Below are positions 33,036 to 46,096 of a stretch of DNA of 64,000 bases, in pieces. Origin of the DNA: Shinisaurus crocodilurus. Taxonomy: Eukaryota; Chordata; Lepidosauria; Squamata; Shinisauridae. Each line of letters begins with the position of its first letter. Position 1 is the first letter of the stretch. The stretch is from positions 35,166,197-35,230,196 of the forward strand of contig CM037877.1 of NCBI GenBank assembly GCA_021292165.1, read 5' to 3'. Made by a program: the position numbers and the translations under genes. The notes beneath the pieces were generated by a model. That model was not told the DNA's origin. It searched no databases and worked only from the letters and a program-made list of their open reading frames with translations.

Positions 33036-33101
33036 AATCAAACTTTCCCATTATCAATGTGAAATAAGATATATACTTGTAACTAACAAGTCATTCTAAT
33101 A
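33036..33101 (+). repeat. Direct repeat, copy 1 (close to JMY exon 2 acceptor)
   Basis: TAATCAAACTTTCC..CAATGTGAAATAAG.. TATACTTGTAACTAACAAGT. About 90% identical by eye to 34732-34800. Confidence 0.8.
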
Positions 33102-34181
33102 GTTTGGTAAATGGTATTGACATAACTTAATCCATGGGTGGGAAACTGTTTGGGAGCTGGATTGCACCCCCCAGACCACACTGCGGGCCAGAAAACATCA
33201 GGGGCAGGGCTTAAGCCACAGAGCCTGCACTGCTCCTCCTGGGCTAGAGAAAGCCCGGGCAGAGCAAAGCCCATAGAAGTGCTGGCTTTGCAAGCCCTCC
33301 CTTGCATTCCCCACATTGGAATGTACTTCAGTATTAAGGAGAAGGAGCCAGCTCAGCTCCTTTGCTCCTCCATCACCTTCCAATGGAGGAGCTAAGGGGA
33401 CTGAGCCAGGTTCACTCCCCGTGCAGGGAACATGGGGAAGGAGCGAAGCTGAATGGCTCAGTCTCCTTTGCTCTTCTCTTGCCATCTGACGAAGGAGCAA
33501 AGGGGACTGAGCTGGCTTGGCTCTATTCCGCCTGAGCTTCCCTAGTCAGAGAAAGCCTGGGCAGAGCAAAGCACACCCCTTCACTCCTGGCTTCAATGTG
33601 TCAGGCTTTCCCTGACTGCAGAAGGCACCTAAGCCTCTGCAGCCCAGACAGGGAACTTCTGCAGGTTGGAGATTCCCCGTGCCTGACTAAATCCCATCCT
33701 TTGATTTTGCTTGAAATTATACAACTAAAAAAAGGGCCAAGACAACCTTTGATCTCCAGCTTTCTGTCATGTATTCATGAAGTACAAGGTGTTAGTGCAG
33801 GGATGGGGAACCTCTGGCCTACTGGGGTCCCCAATCCAGCCCACAAAGCATCCCAGGATAGACACGCCCCTTTCCCATCACACCCACTTGCACTTTCAGT
33901 TGTAGCTAGAGAAACCCTGGTCTTATCTCTGATTCATAATAACTAGCACTAGCATGGAAAAGCCCCCACTCCTCTCTGATCACTGATTGGAGATAAGAGC
34001 AGGGTTCCCTTGTAAGCTGATATGGGAAAGGGACTCAGATGATGTGAGGGGGCAGTGTCCGGCCCTCATGGCTGTCCCAGGAGACAATCTGGCTCCTGGG
34101 GCCGGAACATTTCCCTGCCCCTGTGTCAGTGTACTACTTACACTGTTACTATTAAGATTAATTTCTTATCATTTAGCAAGA

Positions 34182-34352
34182 TTCATAGATTATAGATTCA
34201 TAGATTACAGAGTTGGAAGGGGCCTACAAGGCCATCGAGTCCAACCCCCTGCTCAATGCAGGAAACTAGAGGAGGGGTCTCCCATCCAAGTAACAACCAG
34301 ACCTGACCCTGCTTATGTTTCCACGCTCAGACAAGCTGAGCCAGCATGAGCC
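34182..34352 (-). mobile_element. 5S rRNA-derived SINE with CR1-like 3' tail
   Basis: The right part (about 34272-34352) resembles the complement of 5S rRNA: GTCTCCCATCCAAGTAACAA, ACCAGACCTGACCCTGCTTA. The left part is a CR1-type 3' end (AGAGTTGGAAGGGGCCTACA.. CATCGAGTCCAACC) ending in repeated TTCATAGAT, the CR1 terminal octamer-like motif. Orientation minus. Confidence 0.85.
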
Positions 34353-34393
34353 AGGCATTATATTTTTCTTCATTATGCTAAGTTTTGATTCTT

Positions 34394-34610
34394 TGTGTGG
34401 GGTAGTGGTTAGTGTTGGGCTGGGACTCAGGAGATCCAGGTTCTAGTCCCCACTCAGCCATGAAGCTCACTGGGTGACTTTGGGCCAGCCACTGACTCTC
34501 AGCCTAACCTACCTCACAGGGTTGTTGTGAAGATAAAATGGAGGAGGAGGATTATTATGCAAGCCACCTTGGGTTCCTTGTAGGAAAAAGGTGGGATATA
34601 AATAAATAAA
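34394..34610 (+). mobile_element. tRNA-derived SINE (5'-shortened)
   Basis: The same family, beginning at about GTGTGGGGTAGTGGTTAGTG, with B box GGTTCTAGTCC and an AAATAAATAAA tail. It lies inside the block flanked by the 33036/34732 direct repeats. Confidence 0.9.
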
Positions 34611-34731
34611 CCATCCTTCCTGATTTAGATCCCTCTGCCAACTAATTTAATGAAAAAATATCCAATATCTCTTGTACTTCATCATTATGTTATCTACTAT
34701 TTTATGATACAAGCAGTGAAAATAGTAAAAT

Positions 34732-34800
34732 GTAATCAAACTTTCCTCTTACCAATGTGAAATAAGTTTATATACTTGTAACTAACAAGTCATTCTAATA
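34732..34800 (+). repeat. Direct repeat, copy 2
   Basis: Copy of 33036-33101. The two copies bracket 1.6 kb that holds a C/G-rich block, a 5S-derived SINE and a tRNA SINE. Confidence 0.8.
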
Positions 34801-35160
34801 TTCGTTCTAGTACATAGGAGGATCCATTCCCAAGAATATGCATGGGCAGCTGAACTGAGGAACTGGCAACAACAGATTCGTTTTAAATGAAGTTTATGGA
34901 ATATGGAACAAAAATCTTTAGTGCTGGCCCTTAAATGTAAAGTATGTCCAAAACCCTGCTCAAACAATGGACAATAGCTCTTTACCTTTGTTCCCCTATA
35001 CTGCTGTCCTTATCTTTTAATCAACTGACTCAAATAACACTGCATAAAGCAAATCAGGCTTTAAAATCCTGAACAGGAAACAGCTGGTTAGACAATTTAA
35101 CTCTCCATACTAAAAAACTGAACAGATTTGGTATGAAACCCCGCAATGAAGTTTAACTTA

Positions 35161-35251
35161 GGCACAATCCTACACGTTTAGACAGAAAAAAGTCTTACAA
35201 CTCCCCGCATGTAGGACTTTTTTCTGTCTAAACATAAATAGGATTGCACCC
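35161..35251. mobile_element. Palindromic Harbinger-like MITE (family A, short)
   Basis: GGCACAATCCTACACGTTTA pairs with its inverted end ..AAACATAAATAGGATTGCACC; preceded by TTA and followed by GTA (one mismatch). Confidence 0.75.
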
Positions 35252-35812
35252 GTAGTATATTTCAAATTGGCTATGCTGGTCTTGGATCGTAATAAAGATT
35301 TGATTTGATTTATTTCAAATTGGAATCATGACCACTCATTCTTTTTTATCTACCTACTGCAGAATTTGAAAAAAGAATTTCAAAACAGAATTTGAAAAAA
35401 GTAAAATAGGCTACAAATGGGGGGGAAAATAGTGATCGTTTATTTTCATTTAGGTACTTGTTTCATTTCTATAGCACCCAATAGCCAAAGCTCTTGACCA
35501 TGTCTGGGTTTTGTCAATTTTACAAAAATATGTATTCAATGTACAGCTCTTTCATAATGTGGCCAAATGACTCCAAGACAAGCTTCTGATTGAAAGGTAC
35601 ATATATTCAGTGAGAAAATATTTTTCTTCCTTACACTTATTTTCATTTCTTTTATATTCTTCAGAAAAATCTCAAAATTAAGGCCACATTTGACAAAACA
35701 GCCTGGCCAGCTCTGTACACATAGCAGGGCTTTTGTCTTCTCAAGCAGAAGCACCCTAAATATCATGACAAGCTACTTGTGAAATTCAGTAGAGTTTATA
35801 AATCAGCTTGGG

Positions 35813-35838
35813 GTGTGTGTGTGTGTGTGTGTGTGTGT
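35813..35838 (+). repeat. (GT)n microsatellite
   Basis: A pure GT run. Confidence 0.95.
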
Positions 35839-37626
35839 CGGTGGGTGGGTGAGGATGAGGCAAAAGCCTGCTGTGTGCACAACCCAGACCTCACAGAAGC
35901 ACCCACTGAGTAGAGCAATTTTATGAGATTAGCATTTCACTGGCAAATTATGATTATAACCTATTATAAACTATGACATGAGATGTTAAAGGAAAGGAAA
36001 GACAAAAGAGACCCTCTAGAATATGTCAAACAAATTTGCCAGGCCAGCATATGTTTTTGTTTAGTATGACAATTGTCTGCCCCCATTTTTTCATCTTGTA
36101 ACAACTTGACAGCACCACTCTTGCGTCATTATTAATTAAATTTGTATCCCATCAAATGGCATTCTGTCCTCACAAAATCCTTGAGAGTTGAGTTTAAGTT
36201 TGAGAAACACTTGCCTGAGGCCATCCAGTAAATATAATAGCTGGATGACGATTTGAACCTGGATTTTACACATCCAACTCCAACATACTAGCCATTATAT
36301 CACATATCACATTGACAACATACATTTCTCATTTGGTTTGACTACCTTACTCAGGCAGTCAGCATGCGCAGTCATTATTGATAATGGCAGATTATAATAT
36401 GCTCTCATATACTCTACATTGTATTAATAAATATTCATTATTTTTCACTAATAGCAAAGACTAAACGCATATGGAACTTTGGTGGATTAAAAATAAAATC
36501 AATAAAAACCTAAGATTTTTAACATTACAATTCTTCCTTTTATTTCCAACATTCTTCCACAGACCCGCCCTGTTTCTCGCTACATAGCTCATGCATTACA
36601 TAAATCTCACCTACATACCCCAGAAAACACAGCCCTTTCTCCCATGTGAACGAAATTGATGACTCAGAAACCCTTCATACACAGAACATCATGTTACAGA
36701 AAAAGGAATTACCACCATGGTTCAAGAGCATCAAAAGGAATGCCATCTACAACAAAATCAGACCGGGACCAGTTCTTTAGAAAGAGTTTGTTGCCATTCA
36801 TTCAAAAAACACAGGAAGATTTATTTGCAGGAATAACTGCCTGATTACTTGGTCAAAATGAGAAACAGTGGCAGTAGATGCATATGCTATGAAGTTTTGG
36901 CATTTGATAACAGAAAAAGAAAAAAGAGTTGGGAAAAGCAATCCTATACTCCAATTATGCTGTGGTGGTGAGATACACAGCTGCTGTGCCAGCACAACAG
37001 CTATAGCATCCTATACATGCTCAGTCTAGGAGGAAAGGGGAAAGAACACAAACCACAGAAAATTCCCAGCTGGCATATATACGGTAATAGCAAACACTCC
37101 TTCAATGTCCCTGGAAACCTTGCCAAAGCCCACCAATCAGGCACTGTGCTGACGATACCCACATGCTGCCCACACATGGAGGAAGCCACTGAATTCACAA
37201 CAAAGAAAAGTCCCCAGCATACACCTCTGCATCACAACATGGAGAACACCATAGTGTCCCCAATTCATCAGCAGTAGTTACCGGTACATAGCCAACAAAC
37301 CCCCAGGTATTCCTACAGGCAGAAGTTCAAATTGCCTTATGCTTCTCACAGCTGTCATTTTGAAGGGAAGGGCAGAGAATTTATTTTATTTTATTACATT
37401 TGTTAATCGCCCATCTGGCCGGTCACCAGAAAGCCTGGTGAATCCTGCAGAAAGCACACAGCCCTCCTGAAACCCCACTCTGGGAGGGAAAGGTTCTTTT
37501 CCCAAGTTCAAGACCCAGTCCCAGAGGGAAAGGTTCTTTTCCCAAGCAGCCTCAGGGAGGGACCAGGACATGCAACAAGGGCAACCACAAACACACACTG
37601 AAGTATGCCTCCAGTGGCATACTTCA

Positions 37627-37756
37627 TAGGGCAACCTGGTGCCCTCCAGATGTTTTGAACTTCAACTCCCATAGCCCTAGCTAGCATGGCCAATTGTCAG
37701 GAATGCTGGGAGTTGTAGTCCAAATCATCTGAAGGGCACCAGGTTGGGGGAGGCTG
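37627..37756. mobile_element. hAT-like palindromic MITE
   Basis: CAACCTGGTGCCCTCCAGAT pairs with AGGGCACCAGGTTGGGGGAG. CATAGG flanks both sides. Same family as 11920. Confidence 0.75.
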
Positions 37757-38916
37757 CCATAGGGCATGGAGTTTGCACCCCATCAGCGGGAAGTGGGGAA
37801 TAAATGCTCTCACTCACCTTTTGCATGCCTGGCAAAAAATATGTCAGTAGCAAAAGGGGAGGTTTCCCCAACCCCATCCTGCTGCCTCCAGCCTCAACAT
37901 CCAATCATAAATGCCAGAAACAAAGGGATGCAGGAGGAGCCCTAACTAGGTGGAACAGCTCATGTTACATGCAGAGTCTCGAGTACAACCCCACACTAGG
38001 AATGATGCAGAGGAGCCACACACAGACATACCTAAGCCAATCAGGAGCACTGCATGGGTCAATAGCCTCACTCCTACATGGCCAACTAGCCCTTCTGTCC
38101 CACCCCCTCCCCCTGGTAAGCCATATGACCAATCCACCACACACATACACCACCATGCTTCTATTTTGCCCAATAACTCAACCCTGCTGTGTAGCATCTC
38201 AGCAGGCCTCATTCTCCCTCCCTACTCATCCTTTCCTCTTCCCCACCGTCACCAACTGACTGCCTCAAAGACCCTGGCAGTGGCAACCATCCCAATTGTG
38301 TAACCTAAGAGGCCTGCCCCATTCCCATTCTAGAGAACATGTGTGACAGAAAGTGTAAGGACCACCATCGAGCTCGCTGCCCTTCACCAAGAGTCCCATC
38401 CTGAGGTTAGCTGAAACCAGATCATACTAGGGTTTGGGAAAGGGGTCCCTATCTACTACTCCCTAGCAACAAAGAAGCAGCAACTCTAAGTGTGCACAAC
38501 ATGGAGCCAGAGATATACCGTAGCCCCATTATGGGCTTCCTATGTGTAGTTTATATATTGGTGGTGGTTGCTATGATTGGGTGCCAAGTTACACCATATC
38601 TTATGCTCAGTTGACAGGGCAACTATTTTTAAAAAAAAATTCCCCTCCCACTGAAGTCAATGAGAACAAATTTCTTGTACCAGGTCTGCTGTGGTGTAAA
38701 TCTGTGCTGTAGACAGGGGTGGGGGGTGGGGTGGGGTGGTAGCTGTGATCTGGGGGAGGATACAATATGGTGTTTGTGTGCTCCTTCCGTGAGCTCACCC
38801 AGTCCTGCCCATTACTCTACCCTCTTACAGGTGTTCTACTGGAGTATCTTCTGCAGCATTTGGTAGGATAAATGATAAGATAGAGATGAAACTGTGGAAT
38901 ATGAAAATCAACAGAC

Positions 38917-39800
38917 ATAGAATCACAGAGTTGGAAGGAACCATTTAGGTCATCGAGTCCAACCCCTTGCTCAGTGCAGGAATCCAATATAAAGCAACCC
39001 TGACTGATGGCTGTTCAGTCTTTGCTTGAATACCTCCAGCAATGGAGAGCCCACTGCCTCCATAATTAGTTGGTTCCATTGTCTGACTGCTCTGACCTTT
39101 AGAAAACTTTTCCTGATGTTCAATCCAATTCTGCCTTCCTGTAACTTCAGTTCGTTATTTCACGTCCTACAGTCTTGGATGATAGAGAACAGGTTGTGGC
39201 ACTCTTCTGTATGACAACTCATTAGGTACTTGAAAAGTGCTACCATTTATCCTCCCTCAGTCTTCTCTTAGGCTAAACATAACCAGTTTCTTCAATCTTT
39301 CTTCATAGGATTTAGTTTCTAGTTCCCTGATCATCTTTGTTGCCCTTCTCTGAACTTGTTCCAATTTAACTGAATCCTGCTTAGTGTGGTGTTCAGAACT
39401 GGACACAGTATTTGAGGTGAGGTCTGACCAGTGAAGAGTAGACTGGAACTATTACTTCCTGTAGTTTTGAAACTATATTTCTATTGATGCAATCTAAAAT
39501 TGCATTTGCTTTTTTTGCAGCCACATCATACTGCTAATTCATATTCAGCTGGTGATCCATTACAACTCCCAAGATCCTTTTCACATGTACTATTGCCAAT
39601 CCAGGTATCCTCCATCTTATACCTCTGCATTTGATTTATTTTTCTGAAATGAAGAACTTTGCACTTGTTTCTATTAATTTGATTGTTATTTTTTGCCCAG
39701 TTTTCTAACCTATCAAGATAATTGCACTGTCAACTTCAGTTTTGCACAAGACTATTTTGGCCTTGAGATTTCAAACAATAGCCCTCACAGTATATAGAGG
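38917..39800 (-). mobile_element. CR1-like LINE, 3' portion
   Basis: The copy begins at its 3' end with AATCACAGAGTTGGAAGGAA and CATCGAGTCCAACCCC. It continues into sequence corresponding to the C-terminal end of CR1 ORF2 (CTTCTCTTAGGCTAAACATA, CTTTGTTGCCCTTCTCTGAA), the classic ..LFSL.KRRLRGD.. region on the minus strand. It is decayed, with no long ORF. Confidence 0.8.
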
Positions 39801-40754
39801 GAACTGGTATAAAATCCTAGTGGAATAATGGCTCTGTATTCAGAGAGCTTGGACAGTATAAAACATGTACTGTACCATTGCATTTGTATTCTGAAATAAC
39901 GAGGAATGCAGGAGGAAATTTGTTGCCAATTTACTAGCTGGTCTCATTTAGGCTGGTCTCATTTAGGCAATCTGTACCCTCAGCCAAATATATTACATCT
40001 AGAGCTGCCAAATTTGCAGTGGCTGCACAACAATTGAGAAAAAAATATATCTGCTTTGGATGTAACAGCCAAACCATGGTTTGGCCGTCAGGACAATGCC
40101 TTGGCCTTGCAAGCTTCATCCTCTGCAAACTGCGCAAAAATTATGCAGTTTGAAGTGGGGTTCCCATTCTGGTTTGGAGACAGTGGCCAAGCTTGCCTAA
40201 TACTGTATTTGCTATCAGCATCCATCCATTGTTCCATATGAAATGGAAAATTCTCTGCAAAAAAATAAAGCAGTGGTCGAGAGATACACCTACACTGTAT
40301 ACTATACTAGCCAACTTCCCTTAAGTTATTATTAATTGTAGCTAATTACTGATAATATTACTCTTGATATTTTAAATCTGATTTTACTGAAACTAGTGGT
40401 ATTCATTACCCTTCTTATGGTATGTGGCTGCTATGCTAATTGCACTTTTGTTTTGCAATATGCATGGCTTAGGGTTAAACAGTAAAATTTAAAACTGCCT
40501 AATTGTTCTTAAGTTTGTAGTCCAAGGATAATTCTAAACTGCAAACTTTCTTCATCTGAGAAACATAAGATGACCCATCTCTTCACCATCCTTTTATGAA
40601 CACAAATATCCTCCCACTTATACAATTCCAAACATACATGCACTTCAACAGAGGTCTTTGCAGTAAAGTACAAAGGATTGACAGCTCAAAGAAGAACCAG
40701 AAGGGTAAGAATGAAGTACTTACAGCAGTACTTCTGAAAATCATTTAAGGGTTA

Positions 40755-40915
40755 TAATGGACAACAAACTGAACATGTCTATGGCAAAAACAAGGTTAAT
40801 GTTGTTTTGGGGCTATATCAACAGAAACATCATTTCCAAGCCTCAAGAAAGAAAATTAGAACTGCTTTACTCTGCACTGGTAAGACCACATTTGAAGTAC
40901 TGTGTTCAGTTCTAA
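40755..40915 (+). pseudogene. LINE RT C-terminal remnant
   Basis: The plus strand reads [20 protein letters not shown], the LYSALVRPHLEYCVQFW motif of CR1-group ORF2. Only a short stretch survives. Confidence 0.65.
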
Positions 40916-41035
40916 AGAGTACATGCTTTGCATGCTCAAAGTCCTAGGTTCAGACCCTGATAACCCAGTTTTAAAAGTATCTGAGGTGGCAGAGCTGGAA
41001 AAGAAACTCAAAACCTTTGTATAGTAATATATTTA

Positions 41036-41222
41036 TTTTTGCCCATTCTCCCTCCAAGCTCAGGGCAGTGTACATGACTTTTATGTTCACAACAACCCTA
41101 CGAAGGCAGGTTAGGCTGACAGGTGACCCAAGATCACCCAGTAAGTTTTGTAGCTGAGCAGGAATCTGTACCTGAGTGTCTCTGGTCTGTCCAACATTCT
41201 AACCACCATACTGGCTGTTGGA
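41036..41222 (-). mobile_element. Probable old tRNA-derived SINE, inverted
   Basis: CCCAAGATCACCCAGTAAGT and CCAACATTCTAACCACCATA are the complement of a SINE with a tRNA-like head and 'actgggtgat' body. Strongly diverged. A similar remnant lies at about 36110-36305. Confidence 0.45.
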
Positions 41223-41879
41223 GATTAGCTGCTTGCCAATTAAATTAGACAATAATGGACTAGATGGACCAATGGTCTCAATATAAGTTATAAGCTTTAT
41301 AAGTTCTAGCCACCACATTTTAAGATATATGCTGACAAGCTGGAAACTATTCAAATCTGAATTCTTCTACATATCTACAGTACTGTGATCTAGACTCTGG
41401 GAACATTTTGCCTTGGCCAAGAAGTTTAGTAAAATGTAGTAGGGAAAAGTATCACTGGTATTCACTTAGGTTACAAACGTGCTAAAGAATTTTACAACTG
41501 CCACTTTCTGACTCTTTTCTCAAGACTTTGCTTGAACTTAAAAAAAAAGTTTTTAAAGAGCTAATACTAACATATGAAAATAGTGGGTGCCCAATTCTTA
41601 AAAAAAGACTTGCAGTAATTAACCTGAATATTTCAGAATTATGACTTACACGGTTAACATCATTAAATGCTACAGGAGAAAAGCAGCTAGCAGTGTCAGG
41701 ATGCCTATGGTTGAGATTTGATTGGTTTTAGATATTTTGTTGAACATACCTTGGGAAAGTTTTTTGAAATAGCAGTCAATATTTTTTAACAACATAAGAC
41801 ACTTCTCTTTATGAAGATGTGGGAAGTCACATATACTAAAGATATTATAGGGATGGATGATGCACAGTTTGGGAGGCAG

Positions 41880-42140
41880 AAAAATTGGCATCTTTTAAAC
41901 GCCTCCTGAAAATGCACCTGTTCACCCAGGCTTTCCCTGGCCCATAATTAAATTAACCATGCTGTCCCATTTTTACTGCTTCTATACTCCAGTGTATTAT
42001 TGTGTATTATTATATTGTTTTTAAATTTGTATTTTAAATGTGATTTTAATTGTGATTTAATATTTATATTGAAACCACTCAGGAATTTTTCTTAATATTT
42101 AGCAGTATACAAATAGTACAAATAAATAAATAAATAAACA
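41880..42140 (+). mobile_element. LINE 3' end
   Basis: The coding end TTTAAACGCCTCCTGAAAAT and CACCTGTTCACCCAGGCTTT (F..LLKT.LF.QAF-type) is followed by a 3' UTR ending in TTTAGCAGTATACAAATAGT and (AAAT)n. The usual 'cgcccagagag' box is mutated. Confidence 0.7.
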
Positions 42141-43141
42141 TCAATCACTGGCTTAATGGCCTATTACCAAACCAAGGACACCACCACCACTAGGTCTATG
42201 GGACAGCATAGGGTACCATCACCACTCTCACACACAGTCAAACACACATGTACACAGGATGGAGGGTTCTCCCCCCTATGGGGGTAGGGCAGTGTAACCA
42301 GTGCCAGCTGCAGGTTTTGGAGGGCTCTTGGGGAAGACACCCTCAGTGACACCTCCTCCTTCAGTGAGTATCACATTTTACCAGTGTTGTTGCCAGCTCC
42401 ACATCCTCTTCGTCCTCATCATTATCACTTCTGCCACCTGTTTGCTTGCCAGGAAGAGAGCCAATGAGCAAATATGCAGTGGAATCCACTGCTCCTCCTT
42501 TGCACCACTACTGTTGCCGGAGATAGATGGAGGATGAACGAACAGGCTGTGATGGTGAAGAGGAAGAGCAGATCCAGGGGGCTCTTGTCAGTAGCCCCCC
42601 CCCTGGGGTGTGGGCTCTTGGCAGGTGTCTGACCATGCCAAACCCTGATGCTGGCCCTGAGTGTAACAGGTTTCCCTGTGTCCGAATTCAGGCTGGTGTG
42701 TCAGCAAAGGTTGATGACATCTTGGAAAACCCCTAGCAATCACAACCACTGGAATTATGAATTATGAGAAGCTATGAAAAGAGCTAGCTGTGTTTAAAAC
42801 CAAGTACTGAAAGAATATAATTATATTCTATGAATGCCTTGAAGCAGTTTACATAGTATAGGAAGAGAATTATTTAAATTAAAAAGACACTAGGTACAAG
42901 GAGTATAGCTTTGCACCAGCCATTAGTAACTTTAGGCTATGTTAGGAAACCTCTTATCTTCTATTATTATTGTTGTTGCTGTTATTTACAGTCAATTGAC
43001 CCAGCCATAGTAAATGCAGTTTAAAACAATTTAAGAACAGCTTTGGCACAATAAAACAATGTGATCTAAACAAATAGAAGACAACAGCTTCCATAATAGA
43101 TAAATAACCATTATTTAAAATAAATGACCACTGAAATAAGT

Positions 43142-43500
43142 TTAGCTAGTAGACACAGTGGGTTGTTCTCGAAACTTCCTTAGAAAATATTTTAGGGTTA
43201 GAGACAGAATAACTGCATCATCCACATATAATAAAATGCATATTTTTCTGTTACCAAGTTTTAGTAAGTGCCCATCAAGGTCATTCAGAGCAGTTTCAAG
43301 GTCAGTTAGGAATAAATTAAACAGTGTAGGTATAAGTATACAACCTTGCCTAACCCCTCTAGTCATGAGTATTTCTTTAGATAGCTGCCCCTTAGTTCCA
43401 CATCTAACATGAAGAAGACTATTACTATAAAGAGATTTGATAAGAAAAAGAAGTCTTCTGTCAACAATATTATTACCCAACTTTTGTCATATCTTCTTGA
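43142..43500 (-). pseudogene. Non-LTR reverse transcriptase fragment (different clade)
   Basis: The minus strand has MTRGVRQGCILIPTLFNLFL and GNRKICILLYVDDAVILS, with the GVRQGC..PTLFN and YVDD motifs of a LINE RT palm. The motif wording differs from the L2-like copies (which have GSILSPMLFNIYM, YADDT). I cannot assign the clade. Confidence 0.75.
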
Positions 43501-44640
43501 AGTATAAAATTCTGAAACCGTAGGAAATCCATAGGAAGGGGAATGTCAGTTATTTCAAAACATGAAGGGTATTTTGTAAGAACATCATAAGAATAGGCTT
43601 GGTGTATGAAACCAAGGCCCTGGCATCCAGCACACCCATCCAACAGAAGCTATTCGAATGCTTCTGGGAAGCTCACATGAAGCACAATGACAATAACCAT
43701 TCTCTGTTGTTTTTTCCCTAGGATGTGGTAATTAGAGGTATACTCCCTCTGAATAATGTGGTTCCATTTAGTCATCATAACCTCTATTAAGAGGTAACGC
43801 CTATGAATTTTGAAAGGGCTGGTGCATACATTAAGATCACCATAAGCCAGTTCTGCCTATGACATCTGCACTGGCAAGTTCTAAACACCTCCCTGAGTAG
43901 CATTTAGAAGTTCCCACCATATGGCAGTCCTTTTTTGAGTCCCAAGGGCCTTATCTGTTGTTGGGGGGGGGCACATGCAGCTGCATGCACACACACAGGG
44001 GGGACGCACCTTGTCTCCATCCTGCTCCTATGCAGGATTTCCTGGGATGGTATGGAGGCTGCTTCAGGGTTGCTGAGGGAAGGAGAGGCTAAAGTCTCTC
44101 TCCCACCCTCCCATCACACCCGACCCCAATCACTGCTTCCGCAATGCCATTAGTCATACCCCTCCCAGTGATAGCCTCCTCTCCCTCCCAGTGACCCCAA
44201 CTGGCATCAATACTTCTATGCTGCCATTAGTAGCAGAAGCAGATACCCCAATCAGCTATGGGTGGGATTTGGCTGTGGAGGTCAGGGGGGCTGCAAACAG
44301 CCTCCAGGGGCCACATGGCCGCCTGCCATATGGGATGCCACCATCATATTGAGTCTCCACATCTGCAGCAAAAGCAAAGAGCAACATGGAATGGTAGCAT
44401 GGAGATTCACATGATGGTAGTGCTGCACCCCACATGCTTTATTGTGTTTCAACCCTCCTGAAAACTAACTTACATAGCCCAAACGTTTCAGTGTCTAAAT
44501 CTGAGAGCACATACTAGCATTAGGATGCCACCAGTCTCTGGAACTGATAACATACAACCAATGCTTTAGAGTAGAAACTACAACCTAACCTCTATTTGGA
44601 ACATTTGAGATGGGCACAAGTTATAAGAAATACATTTTAA

Positions 44641-44838
44641 GGCCTAAAACATAACCTGCAGGTGGCGTTGAGAGCACATAATGCAGGCCACATGCTGAAG
44701 CTAAGCAGGTATGAGCCGGGTCAGTGCTTGGATGGGTGACTGCCTGGGCCGCCCACATCTGTTCTCCTGCATTGAGTAGGGGGTTGGACTCGATGGCCTT
44801 ATAGGCCCCTTCCAACTCTTACTATTCTATGATTCTAT
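44641..44838 (+). mobile_element. 5S rRNA-derived SINE with CR1-like 3' tail
   Basis: The 5S-like head contains CTGAAGCTAAGCAGGTATGA and GTGCTTGGATGGGTGACTGC, equivalent to the internal control region and 3' part of 5S rRNA. It is followed by GGGGGTTGGACTCGATGGCC and a terminal ATTCTATGATTCTAT. Diverged from 5S at many sites, so not a 5S gene. Confidence 0.87.
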
Positions 44839-45190
44839 CTCTACCCCTAGACTTAATGGAGCAGAAGCATGAAGTGTGGGTGCAATCCTTAATGCCCTAT
44901 CAAAGCACTGATCCTTTAATAAAATAATAAAAATAAAGCACAAAGGTTGTTGCATAAAATAAAATGACTACTCTGCACTTGTTTATTACATTGCTGGCTG
45001 ATGTGTAGAAGGATCAAACATACTGCCAAACCATAGTTTGGCTTTACAGGCACCAGCAGACATGAGCCTCAGGCCAACTCAGGCATTCCCTCCTCCTCCT
45101 CTTGTTCACAATGATTAATAACTTCCTATAACTTCTTTGTTTCCAACAAGCCATGATTTACCTTTTTATCCCAAACTATGGATGACAAAC

Positions 45191-45287
45191 TAAGGTTCTC
45201 TACTGAGTCAGATCATCTAGCCCAGTATTATCTAATATCACAGGTAGCTGCTCACCAAGGTTTTAGGCAGAGGTCTTTCCCAGCCCT
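45191..45287 (+). repeat. 97-bp exact direct repeat, copy 1 (within an older interspersed repeat)
   Basis: It is identical over 97 bp to 46000-46096. This copy continues into sequence typical of a squamate interspersed repeat (ACTGAGTCAGATCATCTAGC .. AGAGATGCCAAGGAACAAAG), so it is probably the source. Confidence 0.9.
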
Positions 45288-45999
45288 ACTGTCTTAAGAT
45301 TCTTTACCTAGAGATGCCAAGGAACAAAGCAAGGACAGTCTGCATGCAAAGCGCACGCTCCTTTTCTGAGGCATGGTCCTATCCCCTTACCAAGGGTATT
45401 GTGACCTTTCTGTAATTTGAGGACTCCAGATCTCATGGCACTGCTCCTTACAAAATAAGTAGTTTTTCAGCAAAACCCTGCTTCTATATTTTTCACAACT
45501 TTTCTTGCTTTTTGAACTGGTCTCTAGTCTAACTGGAGAGAGGCAATATACAAAGTAAAGTTAGAAAGAGAGGGACTCCTTCCTTTTAGTTGTCTTGCAA
45601 ATAGCCACTCATTTCAGGGTGCATATAAATAGAATGTGTTAAACTCTATATAATCTTCTTGCTACTGTTATAAACACCTGAAATTCTTCATAGAGGCAAA
45701 TGCATGATTGATAAAATGGCTTAAGCGATATAGTGAACTATATGTGTGGACTACATATAGATGTCTGACTTACTGTATAATATGCACAGAGGATACTTTA
45801 CCTACAATACTGCCCAATTATTTTGACATTAGTCAACAAATGAAAGCTCTACATTCCTTGGAAATAAGAAGGCAAATTAAGGGAAGCAAGCCAGAACTCC
45901 TATTAACCTACAGTCACAGATCCTCTGAAGCTCAAAATCAATACAGGAGACCTGAACCAGCGGAAATATTTCCCCAGTATGCATCAACATATAGTTCCT

Positions 46000-46096
46000 T
46001 AAGGTTCTCTACTGAGTCAGATCATCTAGCCCAGTATTATCTAATATCACAGGTAGCTGCTCACCAAGGTTTTAGGCAGAGGTCTTTCCCAGCCCT
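46000..46096 (+). repeat. 97-bp exact direct repeat, copy 2
   Basis: It is an identical copy of 45191-45287. It ends abruptly at a fold-back: TTTTAGGCAGAGG inside the copy is followed about 15 bases later by CCTCTGCCTAAAA. Confidence 0.9.

Noticed and set aside
44641..44838. 5S rRNA gene
   Set aside because: Only part of 5S is recognisable, with many changes, and it is fused to a CR1-type tail as in the two other copies. It is a SINE.
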